This document shows, one piece after another, positions 1 to 8,368 of a stretch of 64,000 nucleotides of DNA. This stretch comes from Candidatus Tectomicrobia bacterium (GTDB lineage: Bacteria > UBA8248): contig JACPUR010000017.1 of NCBI GenBank assembly GCA_016192135.1, positions 186,001 through 250,000 of the forward strand, read 5' to 3'. A model generated the notes under the pieces. That model was given only the letters and a program-made list of their open reading frames with translations. It was not told where the DNA came from and did not search any database. A program made the position numbers and the translations under genes. How positions within the stretch are numbered: position 1 is the first letter of the stretch; each line of letters opens with the position of its first letter.

Positions 1-291
1 GCCCCCGGCCTGAGCCTCCACCTCGTGGGGGGCCACACCCCCGGCCTCCAGGCCGTGCGCGTCCGCACCCGGGAGGGGTGGGCCGTCCTCGCCGGGGACG
101 CCGCCTACGTCCGCCGCAGCCTCGAATCCATGATCCCGCCGGGCATCCACGTGAGGGTGGACGAGTGCCTCGACGCCCTCGACCGCGTCAAGGCCCTGGC
201 CGGCGAGCCCTCCCTCATCTTCCCCGGCCACGATTGGGAGATGGTGGAGCGGTACGAGGAAACCGCGCCGGGGGTGAGGCGGCTGGCCTAG
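1..291 (+). CDS. Metallo-beta-lactamase-fold hydrolase, C-terminal part (5' truncated)
   Basis: The reading frame is open from base 1 and stops at TAG 289-291, so only about 96 C-terminal residues are present. It contains SLHLVGGHTPGLQAV, then VLAGDAAYVRRS and, near the end, IFPGHDW. The order GHTPG ... AGDA ... PGHD is that of the second half of the MBL fold of quorum-quenching lactonase or glyoxalase II-like enzymes, where these motifs supply a metal His, the bridging Asp and the last His. The HxHxDH motif would lie upstream of the window. The substrate cannot be deduced. It reads towards the antiporter gene, with a 231-base gap between them. Confidence 0.75.
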   Translation, partial: APGLSLHLVGGHTPGLQAVRVRTREGWAVLAGDAAYVRRSLESMIPPGIHVRVDECLDALDRVKALAGEPSLIFPGHDWEMVERYEETAPGVRRLA

Positions 292-522
292 CTCCGATTT
301 CGGCGTCAAAAGGCGAAAGATTTAAGATAGAATGGTGAAACGTTCCCGCTGGGGCCGCCCTGGAGGTGCAAGATGATTCCGCGGGGGAGGGTGCGCGGCC
401 GTTCGCCAGCGGGGCACTATGCGCCCGCGTCCCGCCCGCCCCCCCCGCGCGGGGCCCCTACCTGAGGCGGCGCTCCGCAAGGACCGTCCCTCGATTTCCC
501 GCCAGCCCATGGGAGGCCGCAG

Positions 523-1698
523 ATGCACGCAAGCGGGGGTATCCTCGAGAACTGGATCTTCCAGCTCACCTTGATCCTGATCGCCTCGCGCGTCGGGGCC
601 GTCGCGGTCGAGCGGGTCAAGATGAGCGCCGTCATCGGGGAGATCGGGGTGGGCATCATCCTGGGGGCGAGCATCCTGGGGGTGCTCCACCCGAACGAGT
701 TCCTCCAGCGGATCTCCACGATGGGGGTCATCTTCATGATCTTCCTCGTGGGGCTGGAGACCAAGCTCGACCACATCCTCCGCGTCGGCAAGATGGCCCT
801 GGTCGTCGCGCTGGCGGGCGTGGCGGTGCCCTTCGCCCTGGGCTACGGCTTCGGCGCGCTGGCGGGCTACGACTGGAAGACCTCGATGTTCTTCGGCGCC
901 ATCATGACGGCCACCAGCGTGGCCATCACGGCGCGGGTGTTCATGGACATGGGCGTGGTCCGCTCGGGGGTGAGCCAGACCATCCTCGCGGCGGCCGTCA
1001 TCGACGACGTGGTGGGGCTCATCGTGCTCACCCTGGTGCTCGCCCTGACGGGGACGAGTGGGCGCCCCCTATGGGTGGACTTCGGCCTCATCCTGGGCTT
1101 CCTCGCGCTCGTGGTGCCCGCCTTCTGGTGGGGCGTCCTGCGGGCCCACGCCTGGCTCAAGAGCCACACGGGCGAGCGCATGCTCCTCCCCTTCGCCTTC
1201 AGCGCCCTGTTCCTCCTCAGCTTCCTGGCCGAGGAGGTGGGGCTCGCCGCCATCGTGGGCGCCTTCCTCATCGGGATGATGCTGGCCTCGACCCCCGACC
1301 ACATGTTCTTCCTGACCGGGGTGAACCCGGTGAACGTCCTGCTGGCCCCGGCCTTCTTCGTGGTGGCCGGGATCCAGGTGAACATGGGCGCCATGATGAC
1401 CGCCTTCGGCTTCACCCTGGTCTTCTTCGCCCTGGCGGTGCTGGGCAAGATCGGGGGCTGCGGCCTGAGCGCCCTGTGCCTGGGGGCCAACTGGCGGAAG
1501 AGCCTCCTCATCGGCGCGGGCATGATCCCCCGCGGGGAGGTGGGGCTCATCGTCGCCCTCATCGGCAAGCAGGCGAAGCTCCTCGATGACGCCGCCTTCA
1601 CGGCCGCCGCCATGATGGCGGTCCTCACCACCCTCATCGCCCCCCTGCTCCTCAAGCCCATGGCCGGCGCCTGGCCCGACGAGATGAAGGAGGCATGA
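523..1698 (+). CDS. Cation/proton antiporter, CPA2/KefB-like
   Basis: A 391-residue, very hydrophobic protein with about 11-12 predicted membrane segments and no cytoplasmic TrkA-N domain. SVAITARV (about residue 132) and VIDDVVGL (about residue 160) match the ion-binding helices of the monovalent cation/proton antiporter-2 family, in which the paired Asp residues carry protons and cations. The ATG at 523 follows GGGAGG at the usual spacing. Its stop overlaps the start of the CBS gene (ATGA), so the two are probably translationally coupled. The likely role is Na+ or K+ export against protons; the ion is not determined. Confidence 0.85.
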   Translation: MHASGGILENWIFQLTLILIASRVGAVAVERVKMSAVIGEIGVGIILGASILGVLHPNEFLQRISTMGVIFMIFLVGLETKLDHILRVGKMALVVALAGVAVPFALGYGFGALAGYDWKTSMFFGAIMTATSVAITARVFMDMGVVRSGVSQTILAAAVIDDVVGLIVLTLVLALTGTSGRPLWVDFGLILGFLALVVPAFWWGVLRAHAWLKSHTGERMLLPFAFSALFLLSFLAEEVGLAAIVGAFLIGMMLASTPDHMFFLTGVNPVNVLLAPAFFVVAGIQVNMGAMMTAFGFTLVFFALAVLGKIGGCGLSALCLGANWRKSLLIGAGMIPRGEVGLIVALIGKQAKLLDDAAFTAAAMMAVLTTLIAPLLLKPMAGAWPDEMKEA

Positions 1699-2114
1699 CC
1701 ATGCTGGTCGGAGACGCCTGCAAGACCTTCACCCCGCAGACGGAGACCGCCTCCGCCGACTCCTCCATCGAGGACCTCATCCGGGCCGTCGCCCGCGACC
1801 GGGGCACCCGCTACCTCCACATCGTGGACGGCGAGGGCAAGCTCCTCGGCATCGTCGGCGTGCGCGAGCTCATGCGGGTGGTGGGGAGCCAGCACATCAA
1901 CCGGGACATCCGCGTGGCCCTCGCCTTCGCCCGCGCCCAGACCGCGCGCGACATCATGCGCGAGGCCATCTCCGTGCGGACGGACGACACCGTCGAGAAG
2001 GCTCTCGAGGTGGCCGTCAAGAACTGGCTCGACGACCTCCCCGTCACCGACGAGGCGGGCCGCGTCGTCGGCTACCTCGACTGCTTCGAGATTTTGACGA
2101 ATTTGGAGAAGTAG
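1695..2114 (+). CDS. Two-CBS-domain protein, partner of the antiporter
   Basis: A 139-residue protein made almost entirely of a CBS pair: the first repeat holds RYLHIVDGEGKLLGIVGV, the second begins at DIMREAISVRTDDTVEKAL and ends DLPVTDEAGRVVGYLD. CBS pairs bind adenine nucleotides and commonly gate transporters. The four-base overlap with the antiporter suggests that this is its cytoplasmic regulatory subunit supplied as a separate chain (inference). A second ATG six bases downstream (1701) is an alternative start. Confidence 0.85.
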   Translation: MTMLVGDACKTFTPQTETASADSSIEDLIRAVARDRGTRYLHIVDGEGKLLGIVGVRELMRVVGSQHINRDIRVALAFARAQTARDIMREAISVRTDDTVEKALEVAVKNWLDDLPVTDEAGRVVGYLDCFEILTNLEK

Positions 2115-2599
2115 GGGGGGAGCTGCCGGGATGCGGCGGGGCTGAGCGAATCCCGGGGGTCTTCACCCCCTGGAGGCCAGCTTTTCCCTTGCCGCTTCCT
2201 CGATGAGGCCCGGGCGGCTGGTGCCGGCGGCTGCCCGCACATGGTCCAGTCCCTCCGATTTCTCGAAAAAATCCCCCCTCAACCACGAACGTGCGCGAAA
2301 TTGGCGCAAATTGCGGTAAAGGGCTTTCCCTCTCCGCGCCCTACATTGGCACGGGGCCGGGCATCCGGCCGGGTGCGCCGGGCCCCTGCGCGGGTGGCCC
2401 GGCGAGGATGCCCGGTAGTGGAAATAACGGTTAGTAACGCTTATTGAGGGATAAAGCCTATGTAAAGAGGCTTGCGCGTGGTCCGATCAGTACCGGCGGC
2501 GCCGAAAAAATCCCCCGGCTGCGAGGACCGGGGGAGGGTTTTCCGGTGGTTTCCGGGAAATTACGGGGAATTCCGGCTTTTTTCCCGCCGGAGGGCGGC
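2115..2599. other. Gene-free gap with dyads and dispersed repeats
   Basis: This 485-base gap has no convincing gene. It holds a GGGGGT-CTTC-ACCCCC hairpin (2155-2170) without a T-tract, one copy of the ~50-nt dispersed element (2283-2330, minus orientation), a dyad GTTAGTAAC (2430-2438) inside an AATAA...TTATT context, and a cluster of about 10-bp-spaced A/T tracts (2510-2585). The AT-rich stretch 2420-2460 contrasts with the surroundings. Confidence 0.6.
2283..2330 (-). repeat. Dispersed ~50-nt element, copy A
   Basis: Reverse complement reads GGGAAAGCCC then TTTA then a 34-nt core starting CCGCAATTTGCGCC and ending CGCACGTTCGTGG. The same core occurs at 14871-14904 (27 of 34 identical by hand count) and 31376-31409 (29 of 34). 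The left flank GGGAAAGCC is also shared. No coding frame is preserved. Confidence 0.65.
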
Positions 2600-3133
2600 T
2601 CAGGCCTTGGGGGCGGCGGCCTCCATGGCCTTGCCGGAGGCGTACCACTCGGGGCCGGGGCGCTCGGGGGGGTCGTCGTAGCGCTTGATCTCGAGCTCGA
2701 TGTTGTCGGGGTCGTAGAAGTAGGTGGCGTAGCCGACCCCGAAGGCCCCCAGGTTCTTCTCCTCGCCGCGGTGGATGTGGACGCCGTGCTGGCGGCAGCG
2801 CTCGAGGACGGCGCGGTACTCGGCCTCCTCCATGCAGAAGGCGACGTGGTCCATGCCGCCGCGCCACTTGCGCTCGCTGACGCGCGCCTTGCCGGAGACG
2901 ATGTCGGAGATCTGGCGGGAGTCGAAATCCAAGTCCTCGTCGGCCTTCTGGAAGTGGGGGCTGTGGAAGAGGACGAAGATGTCCTCGCCGACGCGGAAGG
3001 CGATCTGTTCGATCTCTCCCCCGGCGATGTGGCGCCGGCCGACGGGCTTGAAGCCCATGATGTCGCGGTAGAAGGCGATGGACTTGTCGATGTCGGTGAC
3101 GCGGATGGCGACGTGCTCGATCATGCGTTTCAT
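2600..3133 (-). CDS. VOC-superfamily (glyoxalase/extradiol dioxygenase-like) protein
   Basis: A 177-residue protein with two beta-alpha-beta-beta-beta modules. The first starts MIEHVAIRVTDIDKSIAFYRDIMGF and the second GMDHVAFCMEEAEY, ending YFYDPDNIELEI. The His of EHVAI, the His of DHVAF and the Glu of NIELEI are at the usual metal-ligand positions. The ATG at 3133 follows GGGAGGG, so it is preferred over the ATG at 3160. It is last in a minus-strand operon behind an ABC importer, 62 bases after the ATPase stop, so it may act on the imported compound. Substrate unknown. Confidence 0.85.
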   Translation of the reverse strand: MKRMIEHVAIRVTDIDKSIAFYRDIMGFKPVGRRHIAGGEIEQIAFRVGEDIFVLFHSPHFQKADEDLDFDSRQISDIVSGKARVSERKWRGGMDHVAFCMEEAEYRAVLERCRQHGVHIHRGEEKNLGAFGVGYATYFYDPDNIELEIKRYDDPPERPGPEWYASGKAMEAAAPKA

Positions 3134-3195
3134 GGCCGATCCCTCCCGGGTTTCCCTCAAGGATGCCGCAGAGCGCGGGGCGGCGCAACGGCCGC

Positions 3196-3966
3196 TCAGT
3201 CGAGCCCCCCGTGGGCCTGGAGCTCGCGGCGGAGCTCACCGACCAGGCGGACGAATTCGGGGGACTCCATGGTCTCGAGGCCGCGGGGCCGGGGGAGCCC
3301 GACCTCGTGGACGGCGCGGATCCGGCCGGGCCGCTTGGAGAGGACGACGACGCGGTCCGCCAGGAAGACGGCCTCGGAGATGCTGTGGGTGATGAAGAGG
3401 ACGGTCTTCCTCCGGTCGAGCCAGATGCGCTGGAGCTCGAGGTTCATGCTCTCGCGGGTCAGGGCGTCGAGGGCGCCGAAGGGCTCGTCCATCAGGAGGA
3501 GCGGGGGATCGTGGATCAGGGCGCGGCAGAGCGAGACGCGCTGCTGCATCCCCCCCGAGAGCTGGAAGGGGTAGTGCTGCTCGAAGCCCTCGATGCCGAC
3601 CAGCCGGATGAGCCCCCGGGCGCGCTCGAGGTGGAGGCGGCGATCGAGCCCCCGCACCTCGGCCTGGAGCATGATGTTGTCGAGGACGCTGCGCCAGCTC
3701 ATGAGGACGGCGTTCTGGAAGACGATGCCCACCCCGGGCGAGGGGCCGCTCACGGGCCGGCCGTTGACGCGGATGCTCCCCCGCCGGGGCGGGAGCAGCC
3801 CGGCCAGGGCCTTCATCAGGGTGCTCTTGCCGCACCCGCTCGGGCCCAGGACTGAGATGAACTCCCCGTCCTGGGCCTCGAGCGAGACCCCCTCCAGCGC
3901 GTGGACCGGGCCCAGCCTGGAGGGGTAGACGATCCTGAGCCCGCTGATCTCGAAGGCGGCGGGCAT
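3196..3966 (-). CDS. ABC transporter ATP-binding protein, NitT/TauT family
   Basis: 256 residues with a complete nucleotide-binding domain: Walker A GPSGCGKST (about residue 42), signature LSGGMQQR, Walker B LLLMDEPFG and the switch His in FITHSISEA. It resembles SsuB/TauB ATPases, which power uptake of sulfonates, nitrate, thiamine precursors or similar small solutes. Its ATG starts immediately after the stop of the binding-protein gene with no spacer, implying coupled translation. It is cytosolic and associates with the permease encoded upstream. Confidence 0.92.
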   Translation of the reverse strand: MPAAFEISGLRIVYPSRLGPVHALEGVSLEAQDGEFISVLGPSGCGKSTLMKALAGLLPPRRGSIRVNGRPVSGPSPGVGIVFQNAVLMSWRSVLDNIMLQAEVRGLDRRLHLERARGLIRLVGIEGFEQHYPFQLSGGMQQRVSLCRALIHDPPLLLMDEPFGALDALTRESMNLELQRIWLDRRKTVLFITHSISEAVFLADRVVVLSKRPGRIRAVHEVGLPRPRGLETMESPEFVRLVGELRRELQAHGGLD

Positions 3967-4986
3967 CTACTTGGCCATTCCCGCCTGCTGGACGCCGGGG
4001 ACATAGTCGTTCGTGAAGAACTCGCCCGCGGGCAGCGCCTTGCCCTTCATGCCGGGGGTGTAGTCGACCAGCACCCTCTGGGAGGAGGCCCAGTCCTTCT
4101 CGCTCATCCAGCCGAGGGGCTTCCCCTTGGTGTTCTCGGTGCCGATCATCTTGAGGCTGAGCTTCATGACCTCCATGAACATGGGCTTGTCCTTCGCCTG
4201 CTTGGGGAAGGACTTGAGGAAGGAGTCCACGGCGGCCTCGGGATTCTTCTGGGCCTCCATCCAGGCGCGCTGGGTGGCCCGGTTGAAGCGCCGCACGGTG
4301 TCCCCGTTCTTGGCGAGGTAGTCGGTGTTCACGAAGACGCCCTTGTGGAGGATGTTCACGCCCAGGTCGGCGAAGGAGAAGTAGCCCACCTTCTTGCCCG
4401 ACTTGACCTCCATGAGGGGGACCATCTTGTTCCAGAGGGTGCCGGTCGCGTGGGCGGTGCCGCCCAGCACGGCGAACACCTTGCCCATGCCGGGCATGTA
4501 GGTCCACTTCACGTCCTCCATCGAGAGGCCGTTCTTGGCCATCACGGCGCGGATGGAGGCGTCCTCGGAGCCCCCCGGCGACATGGCGATGGTCTTGCCC
4601 TTCAGATCCTTGAACGTCTGAATGCCGGAGTCCTTCATGTAGAGGAAGGCGCCCCCGCCCTGCTGCAGCAGCCCCATCACGGCCTTGACCTTGGCGCCCT
4701 GGATGCGGCCGGCGAGGAGGGAGCCGAAATCGGCGAAGCCGAACTCGTAGGAGCCGGCCGACATCACCCGCACGGCGTCGCCCGAGCCCGTGCCGTCCAG
4801 GATCTCGACGTCCAGGCCCTCGGCCTTGTAATAGCCCTTCTCCACCCCGAGGAAGAAGGGCGGGATGTCGCCCGAGACTTCCATCTTCCAGTCCGTGTGG
4901 AGGCGCACCTTCTGGGCTGCGTCCGCGGCGGCGCCCAGCGCGAGCGCCAGGCTGAGAGAGATGGCGAGAATCCGTATGGCCCGCAT
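3967..4986 (-). CDS. ABC transporter substrate-binding protein (NMT1/SsuA-like)
   Basis: A 339-residue periplasmic binding protein. The first roughly 23 residues (MRAIRILAISLSLALALGAA) form a Sec signal peptide. The mature part begins VRLHTDWKMEVSGDIPPFFLGVEKGYYKAEGLDVEI, the typical opening of the NMT1/ABC-type nitrate, sulfonate and taurine binding family. The start at 4986 was chosen because it directly precedes the signal peptide. The gene sits between permease and ATPase in one operon. The ligand cannot be read from sequence. Confidence 0.88.
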   Translation of the reverse strand: MRAIRILAISLSLALALGAAADAAQKVRLHTDWKMEVSGDIPPFFLGVEKGYYKAEGLDVEILDGTGSGDAVRVMSAGSYEFGFADFGSLLAGRIQGAKVKAVMGLLQQGGGAFLYMKDSGIQTFKDLKGKTIAMSPGGSEDASIRAVMAKNGLSMEDVKWTYMPGMGKVFAVLGGTAHATGTLWNKMVPLMEVKSGKKVGYFSFADLGVNILHKGVFVNTDYLAKNGDTVRRFNRATQRAWMEAQKNPEAAVDSFLKSFPKQAKDKPMFMEVMKLSLKMIGTENTKGKPLGWMSEKDWASSQRVLVDYTPGMKGKALPAGEFFTNDYVPGVQQAGMAK

Positions 4987-5054
4987 GTCTATCCCTCCGG
5001 CGGCATGGATCACCCGGCCGGGGCGGGGCCGCCTGGCCGCACCCCGGCCGCAAG

Positions 5055-5906
5055 CTACATGGACATCATCCGCTCCTCGCCCCGCACGGCGACATCCCAG
5101 GGGATGAGGACCTTCTCGAGTTTGACGACGGCGGCGTAGAGCACGATCCCGATGAGCGAGAGGGGCACCAGGGTGGCGAACAGGCGCGGGGTCTCCAGCA
5201 TGGAGTTCGAGACGATGAGCACGTAGCCCAGGCCCTTGTCCGCGCCCACGAACTCGCCCACCACCGCCCCCACCGTCGCGAAGGCGGTGGCGATCTTGAG
5301 CCCGCTGAAGATGAACGGGAGCGAGTTGGGGATCCGCACCTTCTGGAACACCTGCCACTTCGAGGCGTTCATGGACTGGATGAGGTCGATCATGTCCTTG
5401 TCCACCGCCTTGAGGCCGACCGAGGTCGAGATGACGATGGGGAAGAAGGCGATCATCAGGCTGACCAGCACCTTGGGGAAGAGCCCGATGCCGAACCAGA
5501 TGACGAACAGGGGCGCGATGGCGATCTTGGGGATGGTCTGGGAGGTCACGAAGATGGGCATGAGGGTGCGCTCGAGCGTCTTGGACCAGACGATCAGGAC
5601 GCCGGCCGGGACGCCGAGCAGCGCGCTCGCCAGGAAGCCCAGGACCACCTCCGCCCCCGTGATCCAGGTGTGCCAGAGGAGGTACCACCAGTCGTCGGAG
5701 AGGGCGCGCACCACGGCGGAGGGCGGGGGGAGGATGATCGGCTGCACGCGGAACCAGACGACGGCCGCCTCCCACGCCGCGATGATCAAGACGATGAAGG
5801 CGATGGGGTACAGAAGATCCAGGCCGCGCCGGCCGGGGCCCTGCGCCGGGGCGTCCGTCTCTAGGTCTTCCATCGGCAGAGGCGCGGCCTCTTCGTCCTG
5901 GTACAT
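5055..5906 (-). CDS. ABC transporter permease, NitT/TauT (SsuC) family
   Basis: 283 residues with about six membrane helices. The segment from VGLKAVDKDMIDLIQSMNAS to LPFIFSGLKIATAFATVGAVVGEF is the BPD_transp_1 region, including the EAA-type loop that contacts the ATPase. The ATG at 5906 follows a strong AGGAGG; the longer frame starting at 5999 lacks one. It is first in the operon permease, binding protein, ATPase, VOC, and its promoter should lie in the 5907-6293 gap, divergent from marR. Confidence 0.9.
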   Translation of the reverse strand: MYQDEEAAPLPMEDLETDAPAQGPGRRGLDLLYPIAFIVLIIAAWEAAVVWFRVQPIILPPPSAVVRALSDDWWYLLWHTWITGAEVVLGFLASALLGVPAGVLIVWSKTLERTLMPIFVTSQTIPKIAIAPLFVIWFGIGLFPKVLVSLMIAFFPIVISTSVGLKAVDKDMIDLIQSMNASKWQVFQKVRIPNSLPFIFSGLKIATAFATVGAVVGEFVGADKGLGYVLIVSNSMLETPRLFATLVPLSLIGIVLYAAVVKLEKVLIPWDVAVRGEERMMSM

Positions 5907-6208
5907 GACAGGCCTCCTCCGGCGCATGAAACCGGATGATTCACTCGTTTTTTCTTCAAGGATGCCGCCGATTTTAACGTGCATCCCGCCGCCGGGCAAT
6001 CAATTGTTGCGGAGAGGTCCGCGCGCGGACAAGCAAACCGCCTCATGATTGCGGCGGCGTTACCGGCGGATGTCCCGTGCGTTTCGGGGCGAAAAAGGCC
6101 CGACCCCATTATCCCGGAAAGGGCTCGCAGGAAATGGCCGCTCCAAAGGGACTGGCCCGCCGCCATATGGCCTCTCTCCCGGCCGGACGGGGCGCGGATG
6201 CTTTTCGC

Positions 6209-6243
6209 TTGACAGGTCGGCGGTGGACTGTTAAATACTTAAC
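6209..6243 (+). promoter_or_regulatory. marR promoter with overlapping dyad operator
   Basis: A consensus -35 TTGACA (6209-6214) lies 16 bases before TTAAAT (6231-6236). Overlapping the -10 is a perfect dyad, GTTAA-ATAC-TTAAC (6230-6243). A dyad covering the -10 of a MarR gene is the usual place for autorepression. A related sequence lies before doxX at 6782-6795. Confidence 0.6.
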
Positions 6244-6293
6244 CATCGGGGGCGGAGCGGCCGCCCGGAGGCGGGAAAAAGGAGGAAAAGGAA

Positions 6294-6764
6294 ATGGCCC
6301 ATCCGGCGGCGAAGAAGAGGGAGGCGGGCGCCTCCCGCCTCAGGGCCAGCCAGGCCGAGGTCGCCCAGGTGGCCGTGATGCGCGCGGGGGCCCGGCTCAT
6401 CAAGGAGGCCGATTCCTTCTACCGCTCCCTGGGGCTGACGGGCGGCCAGTACAACATCCTCCGCATCCTGGAGGGGGCGGGCGAGCCGCTCTCCCAGCAG
6501 CAGATCGCCCGGCGGCTGCTCGTCTCCCGGGCCAACGTGACCGGCCTGATCGACCGGCTGGAGGAGAAGGGCCTCCTCGAGCGGTGCGCGTGCCCGGACC
6601 GGCGGGTGAACCTGATCTGCCTCACGGCCAAAGGACGAGATCTCCTGGAAAAATCCTTCGCGGACGTGACGGAGCGCTGCGCCCGGTCGATGCGGCGCCT
6701 GGCGGCCCCGGAGCAGCGCGAGCTCGTCCGCCTGCTCCGCAAGCTGGAGGAGCAGCAGGGGTAG
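6294..6764 (+). CDS. MarR-family transcriptional regulator
   Basis: 156 residues with a winged helix-turn-helix: QYNILRILEGAGEPLSQQQIARRLLVSRANVTGLIDRLEEKGLLER (about residues 50-95), then the wing CPDRRVNLICLTAKG. Helices at both ends should dimerise. It follows AAAGGAGGAAAAGGAA, a strong ribosome binding site. A dyad overlaps its own promoter and a similar dyad precedes doxX, so it probably represses itself and the doxX group. The divergent ABC operon could also be a target. The effector is unknown; an aromatic or oxidant ligand would be typical. Confidence 0.9.
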   Translation: MAHPAAKKREAGASRLRASQAEVAQVAVMRAGARLIKEADSFYRSLGLTGGQYNILRILEGAGEPLSQQQIARRLLVSRANVTGLIDRLEEKGLLERCACPDRRVNLICLTAKGRDLLEKSFADVTERCARSMRRLAAPEQRELVRLLRKLEEQQG

Positions 6765-6781
6765 TTTTTTTTCGCCATGTT

Positions 6782-6795
6782 GTTAATCAGATAAC
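6782..6795. promoter_or_regulatory. Candidate MarR operator upstream of doxX
   Basis: GTTAATCAGATAAC matches the dyad in front of marR in 9 of the 10 arm bases (GTTAA-N4-TTAAC against GTTAA-N4-ATAAC). A weaker half-site-like AGTTAGTAAAC follows at 6796-6806. It lies 55 bases before the doxX start. Regulatory use is inferred from similarity and position only. Confidence 0.45.
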
Positions 6796-6849
6796 AGTTA
6801 GTAAACGAATGTTTTTCGGCCTTCGGGCCTCAAGCAAAGGGAGAGAGAA

Positions 6850-7305
6850 ATGCGGAACGCAACGGATCGGATCGCGCAGTCGCTTCATCCCTACGCCCTG
6901 GCGGCCTCCCGGATCGTGCTGGGGTCGGTGTTCCTCTATCATGGATGGGGGAAGGTCATGAACTTCGCCGCCACCATCGGATTCTTCAGCCAGGTGGGCA
7001 TCCTCCTTCCGGGGCCTTCGGCTGCGGCGGCCGCTCTCGCCGAGGTGGCGGGCGGGCTGGCGCTGATCCTCGGAATCGGGGTGAGCTTCGCCGCTCTGCC
7101 GCTGGCCTTCACCGTGGCGATGGCGATCCTGTTCGTCCACCTCGGGGCGGGCTTCGCCGCTCCCAACGGGTACGAGTTCCCTCTGGTCCTCCTCGCGGCG
7201 GTGCTGGCCCAGGGGACGGCGGGGGCGGGAGCGTACGCCCTCGGCGGCCTCCTCGAGGCGAGAGGGCGCGGCGGGGCGGGGGCGCTTCGCCGGCAGGCGG
7301 CCTAG
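6850..7305 (+). CDS. DoxX-family membrane protein
   Basis: 151 residues with four predicted membrane helices. The first contains ASRIVLGSVFLYHGWGKVM, and VGILLPGPSAAAAALAEVAGGLALILGIG follows, the usual DoxX signature (R...FL.HG..K). DoxX proteins are inner-membrane proteins connected with thiol or oxidative stress and sometimes with oxidoreductase complexes. GGGAGAGAGAA precedes the ATG. It heads a plus-strand cluster with a DUF5519 protein and an FMN reductase, which fits a MarR-controlled redox-stress unit. Confidence 0.85.
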   Translation: MRNATDRIAQSLHPYALAASRIVLGSVFLYHGWGKVMNFAATIGFFSQVGILLPGPSAAAAALAEVAGGLALILGIGVSFAALPLAFTVAMAILFVHLGAGFAAPNGYEFPLVLLAAVLAQGTAGAGAYALGGLLEARGRGGAGALRRQAA

Positions 7306-7330
7306 CGGCCGGCGCATGGAGGGGACTCTC

Positions 7331-7678
7331 ATGGCTGTTTTGGATGTCAGGGAGCGGATTGAGAATTCGGTGCTTGCCTGGCCGGGCGTCACGGCGGCTC
7401 CCCATCCCGCCGGGGGCACGGAGTTCCGCCTGGAGCGGCGCGAGATCGGCCACCTGCACGGGGACCGCCTGATCGACCTTCCCCTCCCCCGGAAGATCCG
7501 GGACGACCTGATCGCCGGGGGCTGGGCGGAGCCGCATGCCGCTTGCCCGGACTCCGGATGGGCGAGCTTCTATGTCCGGGCCGAGCCGGACATCCACCGC
7601 GCACTGGGGCTTCTGGAAATCTCGTACCGGCTGGCCCGGCAGGGGCGGCCGGCGGCGCGGGGCGAGAGGAACTGCTGA
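7331..7678 (+). CDS. DUF5519 (luciferase-family domain) protein
   Basis: 115 residues resembling the DUF5519 family: a basic motif FRLERREIGHLHGDRLIDLPLP, then ACPDSGWASFYVRAEPDIHRALGLLEISYRLA. Such proteins are small soluble proteins of unknown biochemical role that I recall often being encoded near DoxX or flavin enzymes. GGAGGGG lies seven bases before the ATG at 7331, so that start is preferred over 7316. Confidence 0.7.
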   Translation: MAVLDVRERIENSVLAWPGVTAAPHPAGGTEFRLERREIGHLHGDRLIDLPLPRKIRDDLIAGGWAEPHAACPDSGWASFYVRAEPDIHRALGLLEISYRLARQGRPAARGERNC

Positions 7679-7739
7679 GGGGGATTCCAGGCCGGGGGAA
7701 TGGGGGCCGCCGCCGCAGCGTTCGAAAGGGGGAGGACAC

Positions 7740-8318
7740 ATGCCATACACACCGCAGATCCTGGCCTTCGCGGGGAGCACGCGAAGGGAATCGTTCAACA
7801 AGAATGTGCTCCGCATCGCCGCCGAGGGCGCGCGGGAGGCCGGGGCGGAGGTGACCTTCCTCGACTTCAAGGAGCTTCCGCTCCCTCTCTACGACGGCGA
7901 CCTGGAGGCGGAGGGGGGCATCCCCCCGAACGCCCTCAGGCTCAAGGCGCTCATGAAGGGCCACCAGGGCTTCCTGATCGCCTCGCCCGAGTACAACAGC
8001 TCCATCACCGCCGTGCTCAAGAACGCCATCGACTGGGCCTCCCGCCCCATGGAGGGGGAGAAGCCGCTGGAGTGCTTCGCCGGGAAGGCCGCCGTCCTGA
8101 TGAGCGCCTCGCCGGGCGCGCTCGGGGGCTTAAGGAGCCTGAGCCACGTGCGCTCGATCCTGATGAACATCCAGACCATGGTGCTCCCGCAGCAGGTGGC
8201 CGTCCCGCGGGCGCACGAGGCGCTCACGGAGGAAGGGAGGCTCAAGGACGCAAAGCAGGAGGCGTCCATCAAGGGCCTGGGGAAGACCCTGGCGGATATG
8301 CTCGCGAAGCTGGCGTGA
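7740..8318 (+). CDS. NADPH-dependent FMN reductase family protein
   Basis: 192 residues with a flavodoxin-like fold. AFAGSTRRESFNKNVL (about residues 9-24) is the FMN-phosphate loop, and SPEYNSSITAVLKNAIDWASRP is the family signature around the isoalloxazine. Members reduce FMN, quinones or azo dyes with NAD(P)H. GGGGGAGG precedes the ATG at 7740. The gene follows doxX and the DUF5519 gene in the same direction with short gaps and is likely co-transcribed with them. Confidence 0.88.
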   Translation: MPYTPQILAFAGSTRRESFNKNVLRIAAEGAREAGAEVTFLDFKELPLPLYDGDLEAEGGIPPNALRLKALMKGHQGFLIASPEYNSSITAVLKNAIDWASRPMEGEKPLECFAGKAAVLMSASPGALGGLRSLSHVRSILMNIQTMVLPQQVAVPRAHEALTEEGRLKDAKQEASIKGLGKTLADMLAKLA

Positions 8319-8368
8319 TAGGCTAGCGGCGCGGGAAGCCAGTTCCCCAGTAGTTGAAGGAAGATGGG

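Noticed and set aside
2444-3574. 376-codon plus-strand frame over the VOC and ABC ATPase genes
   Set aside because: Low-complexity Gly/Ala/Val/Asp translation typical of antisense frames.
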